From Tepidiphilus margaritifer DSM 15129 (GTDB taxonomy: Bacteria > Pseudomonadota > Gammaproteobacteria > Burkholderiales > Rhodocyclaceae), in assembly GCF_000425565.1 (NCBI RefSeq), contig NZ_KE384397.1, positions 27,752 through 91,751 of the forward strand: a DNA stretch of 64,000 bases. The letters run 5' to 3'. Below the pieces are notes generated by a model, which saw only the letters and a program-made list of their open reading frames with translations, was not told the origin of the DNA and made no database searches. This document shows positions 62,230 through 64,000 of this stretch, piece after piece; the stretch's first letter is position 1; each line of letters opens with the position of its first letter. Made by a program: the position numbers and the translations under genes.

Positions 62230-62597
62230 AAACAATCCTGAAAACCGAACCCGTCGAGGCATTCTTCCAGCGGGGACGCCATCTCGCCCGGCTCGTCGAC
62301 GAGGGTGGCACCCTGCCGAGCGAACGTATCATCGCATTCGAAGATCCTGCCGATCTCGCCCGACTCATGACCGCGGCCAAGATCGCTCTCTTTCGCGCCG
62401 CCAAGGAACGCCCCGGTTCGCTCACCGACCTTGCCCGACGCTTGGGGCGGGATCGCAGCGCGGTCAAGCGTGACGTCGATGAGCTCGCCCGTACGGGGCT
62501 GCTCGTGGTCGAGGAAAAACCCCTCCCCGGCCACGGCCGGTTCAAGGAAGTCCGTGCCGTGGAAGAAACGGTGGTAATGGCTGCCGTTCTGGCGTGA
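62226..62597 (+). CDS. HTH antitoxin partner of the TumE-type toxin
   Basis: A 123-residue protein with a winged helix-turn-helix (MTAAKIALFRAAKERPGSLT, DLARRLGRDRSAVKRDVDEL, ARTGLLVVEEKPLPGHG) of the HVO_A0114-like group. It overlaps the TumE-type gene by 4 bases and very likely is its antitoxin and operon repressor. The end (AVEETVVMAAVLA) is the usual short hydrophobic tail. Confidence 0.78.
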   Translation: MKTILKTEPVEAFFQRGRHLARLVDEGGTLPSERIIAFEDPADLARLMTAAKIALFRAAKERPGSLTDLARRLGRDRSAVKRDVDELARTGLLVVEEKPLPGHGRFKEVRAVEETVVMAAVLA

Positions 62598-62687
62598 AAA
62601 CCGGCGAGGCAACGCCTCGAGAACCTTCCCGGCCAGTTCAACTGGCGCTCGCGCGACCGAGGATCCGGTGAACTTGGGCGCAAAAAC

Positions 62688-62855
62688 TCAAAAACGCTTC
62701 TGAATGATCCCGGCAGCGACGCCAACGCCTGCAGGAACGAGCAAAACGAGCGCAACGCCAGCGAGAATCAACCCCCACCACGGCAGCGCTGGCGCCAGCA
62801 GCCAAGCGGCGATCGCGACAAGAAGAAGAGCAAGAACGGCGAGGAGGGTATCCAT
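62688..62855 (-). CDS. Small membrane protein
   Basis: A 55-residue protein with two hydrophobic helices (LLAVLALLLVAIAAWLLAPA and WWGLILAGVALVLLVPAGVG) and a polar end IIQKRF. The ATG at 62855 has GGAGG (in the minus-strand sequence TGCCTCATGG region) only weakly placed. No family is recognised. The helix-proline-helix pattern is common in small inner-membrane proteins. It lies opposite to the TA pair and before the prophage fragment. Confidence 0.5.
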   Translation of the reverse strand: MDTLLAVLALLLVAIAAWLLAPALPWWGLILAGVALVLLVPAGVGVAAGIIQKRF

Positions 62856-62945
62856 GAGGCAATAGTATGGCTCAAAGTTGCTCTTTGGAACCCGAGTCTG
62901 CGTGACGGGGAATCCTATTTATCATGCCAAGATGATTTCAAGGAT

Positions 62946-63000
62946 TGGCGGCACAATCTAAAGGAATATCCTGAAAGTGCGCCGGACACCGAAGACTGGA
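62946..63000 (+). repeat. Direct repeat, left copy
   Basis: CTGAAAGTGCGCCGGACACC followed by GAAG at 62971-62994 recurs as CTGAAGGTGCGCCGGACACC plus GAAG at 63581-63604, exactly 610 bases away, with weaker similarity extending to both sides. Origin unknown; it brackets the rearranged prophage genes. Confidence 0.6.
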
Positions 63001-63012
63001 GGAGGAATTCAA

Positions 63013-63240
63013 ATGAGTCCATGCTGCAGTCAGAAGCATGACATGAAAATTGGATTCGTCCTGATTGATTCTCCGCTCACACCGTTCTCGACTCGACGCG
63101 AGATCGTGCAGTGGGCGGCATACTGCCGGAATCAGGCGGCTCTGAGCAGCAACCCGGTGAGTCGCGAGGCATGGCAGCGCGAGCTCGACGAGACTGAACG
63201 ACTGCTGGCGCAGACGCTCGCCGATGGAAATGGTCGATGA
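63013..63240 (+). CDS. Hypothetical protein, probably phage-derived
   Basis: A 75-residue protein that I do not recognise: KIGFVLIDSPLTPFSTRREI, then VQWAAYCRNQAALSSNPVSR and a coiled end WQRELDETERLLAQTLAD. The start at 63013 is favoured by a near-perfect AGGAGG site 7 bases upstream. The stop overlaps the start of a truncated gpG-like gene (ATGA), so it was once part of a phage operon. Confidence 0.55.
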   Translation: MSPCCSQKHDMKIGFVLIDSPLTPFSTRREIVQWAAYCRNQAALSSNPVSREAWQRELDETERLLAQTLADGNGR

Positions 63241-63298
63241 TCCGCGTCGAGATAGACGACCGCGCTGTGCGCCTGGCGTTCGCTGTGCTCGGCCGATT
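63237..63298 (+). pseudogene. Truncated gpG-like (virion morphogenesis) gene start
   Basis: Twenty codons, MIRVEIDDRAVRLAFAVLG onward, resemble the opening of the gpG-like protein read on the opposite strand (MIKIELDDREVRQALDRLA). Similarity stops at 63298, exactly where the opposite-strand gene ends. It appears to be the start of a second virion morphogenesis gene cut by an inversion or deletion. Confidence 0.5.
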
Positions 63299-63532
63299 TC
63301 AATCCACGTTCGGCTTTTCAGCAGGTCGAAGTGCGCTTTTTTCCAGGGTGGAAGGCGCATTGGACGCGAACGGACGCCCCTGCCAGTCGCGCCCCTCGCC
63401 GATGCGCGCGCGTGACCCTTCCATGAGCGCCTGGCCCACGTCATGCAGGGCCGGGGTCAGGTTATTCACGCGCCGCGCCAGACGGTCGAGCGCCTGGCGG
63501 ACTTCACGGTCATCAAGTTCGATCTTTATCAT
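63299..63532 (-). pseudogene. Mu gpG-like virion morphogenesis protein, truncated
   Basis: A 77-residue frame with the N-terminal half of phage virion morphogenesis proteins (Mu gpG type): MIKIELDDREVRQALDRLAR, NNLTPALHDVGQALMEGSRA and RIGEGRDWQGRPFASNAPST. Complete members are about twice as long, so the C-terminal half is lost. The short end (RPAEKPNVD) belongs to the junction. A gpF-like gene lies upstream on the same strand, as in Mu. Confidence 0.65.
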
Positions 63533-63547
63533 CGTGCTATACTGCTA

Positions 63548-63610
63548 TCAAGGGATCGCGGCAAAATCTCCCGGCAGATGCTGAAGGTGCGCCGGACACC
63601 GAAGGTTGGC
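63548..63610 (+). repeat. Direct repeat, right copy
   Basis: Partner of the repeat at 62946-63000, with the 24-base core at 63581-63604 differing at one position. It lies between the gpF-like and gpG-like genes, where phage operons rarely hold such sequence, so it probably came with the rearrangement. Confidence 0.6.
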
Positions 63611-63699
63611 GGGGACATTCACCCGCCGGGGTCATAAGGCCCTAGTGGTGGGGAGGGGAGTCCACCACGCGATCCCCGCGAGGCTGATCCGGCGCGGCC

Positions 63700-64000
63700 T
63701 CATTTCGTACCCTTCTTGATCAGGCGGCGCACTTCGGAATCCTTTGCCGCTTCGCTGCGCGACAGACGCCGATAGCTCGTCACCCACAAGCTTTCGCCCA
63801 CCTGCGTCGCCTTCACCACCAGCACATAACCGCCGTCTTCCTGATCTTCGCGGATGTAGATCATGCTTTTACCGTCCACCGCCTTGTGGGTCGGCGCGTC
63901 CACCACACCCTGCACCATTGCATATTCTGCTGGGGCGATCTCTGGATGCGCGCTCAACTGCTTCAAGACTGTCTCGGTGGATGCAATCGAGAAGAACCTC
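63700..64000 (-). CDS. Phage head protein C-terminal part (Mu gpF / PBECR-like), open at the edge
   Basis: The minus frame is open from base 64000 to the stop at 63700 (100 residues visible), with no start needed inside the window. It reads TVLKQLSAHPEIAPAEYAMV, KSMIYIREDQEDGGYVLVVK and ESLWVTSYRRLSRSEAAKDS. This strand pattern fits the barnase-like RNase domain (PBECR) often attached to the end of Mu gpF-like head morphogenesis proteins. In Mu, gpF is followed by gpG, as here. The assignment rests on pattern and order, not on a full-length view. Confidence 0.55.
   Translation of the reverse strand, partial: RFFSIASTETVLKQLSAHPEIAPAEYAMVQGVVDAPTHKAVDGKSMIYIREDQEDGGYVLVVKATQVGESLWVTSYRRLSRSEAAKDSEVRRLIKKGTK

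Noticed and set aside
1..64000. CRISPR array
   Set aside because: I saw no set of short, evenly spaced identical repeats anywhere; repeats found are IS ends, attC sites and one direct pair.

Overview
The window is a mosaic from a high-GC Gram-negative bacterium, most likely a betaproteobacterium. The core genes thiI, thiS-thiG-trmB, sppA, comM-tyrS, dsbA, a SPOR-domain gene, argS and ubiB, the codon use and the catabolic and LivHMK-type clusters fit that group. I do not assign a genus. A block of visibly AT-rich, Bacillus-like genes suggests DNA exchange with Firmicutes, perhaps in a shared (possibly thermophilic) habitat; that habitat remark is inference.

Layout. 1-3 kb: an IS3-type element has landed in the last attC of a small integron cassette array (unknown protein, GNAT acetyltransferase, GFA-type protein, all on the minus strand), beside an AT-rich lipoprotein gene. 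3.0-4.3 kb: first copy of an IS5-family element. 4.4-5.9 kb: thiI, whose 3' end runs into the left end of a second IS3-type element. 5.8-22.8 kb: an accessory island. It holds a YghU-like GST, gene remnants, an SDR, a SelW-like protein, an arsR-acr3-arsC-arsH arsenic operon, an LLM flavoprotein, a second IS5 copy, IS605- and IS256-type remnants, a low-GC operon (FAD/NAD(P) protein, MFS transporter, nitronate monooxygenase, PcaC-like protein), a large serine recombinase fragment and a third, deleted IS5 copy. The island ends at the right end of the IS3-type element, followed by a second, roughly 90 percent identical copy of the thiI 3' end.

22.8-37.7 kb: a Bcr-type exporter, then a catabolic region with two MhpA-like FAD monooxygenases, two DUF2783 proteins, a maleylacetoacetate isomerase, a FAA hydrolase, a VOC protein, a metallo-beta-lactamase-fold protein and LysR and IclR regulators. 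An IclR-PatB-LivH-LivM-LivK gene set follows, joined by ATGA overlaps through LivM, with no ATPase genes. 37.7-42.5 kb: serC, an unusual TPR/ATP-grasp protein and ogt (overlapping genes), antitoxin remnants, mutY and a flavin reductase. 42.7-46.4 kb: a defence patch around tRNA-Gly(CCC), with a DUF262/HNH protein and an AbiEi/AbiEii toxin-antitoxin pair.

46.4-61.9 kb is mostly core genes, with one signalling pair: a PhnD-like periplasmic protein overlapping a membrane GGDEF-EAL protein. 61.9-64 kb: a TumE-type toxin-antitoxin pair, a tiny membrane protein and a rearranged Mu-like prophage fragment. The points most worth follow-up are the thiI/IS3-bounded island, the ring-cleavage cluster without a cupin dioxygenase, the TPR/ATP-grasp protein, and the PhnD-like/GGDEF-EAL pair.
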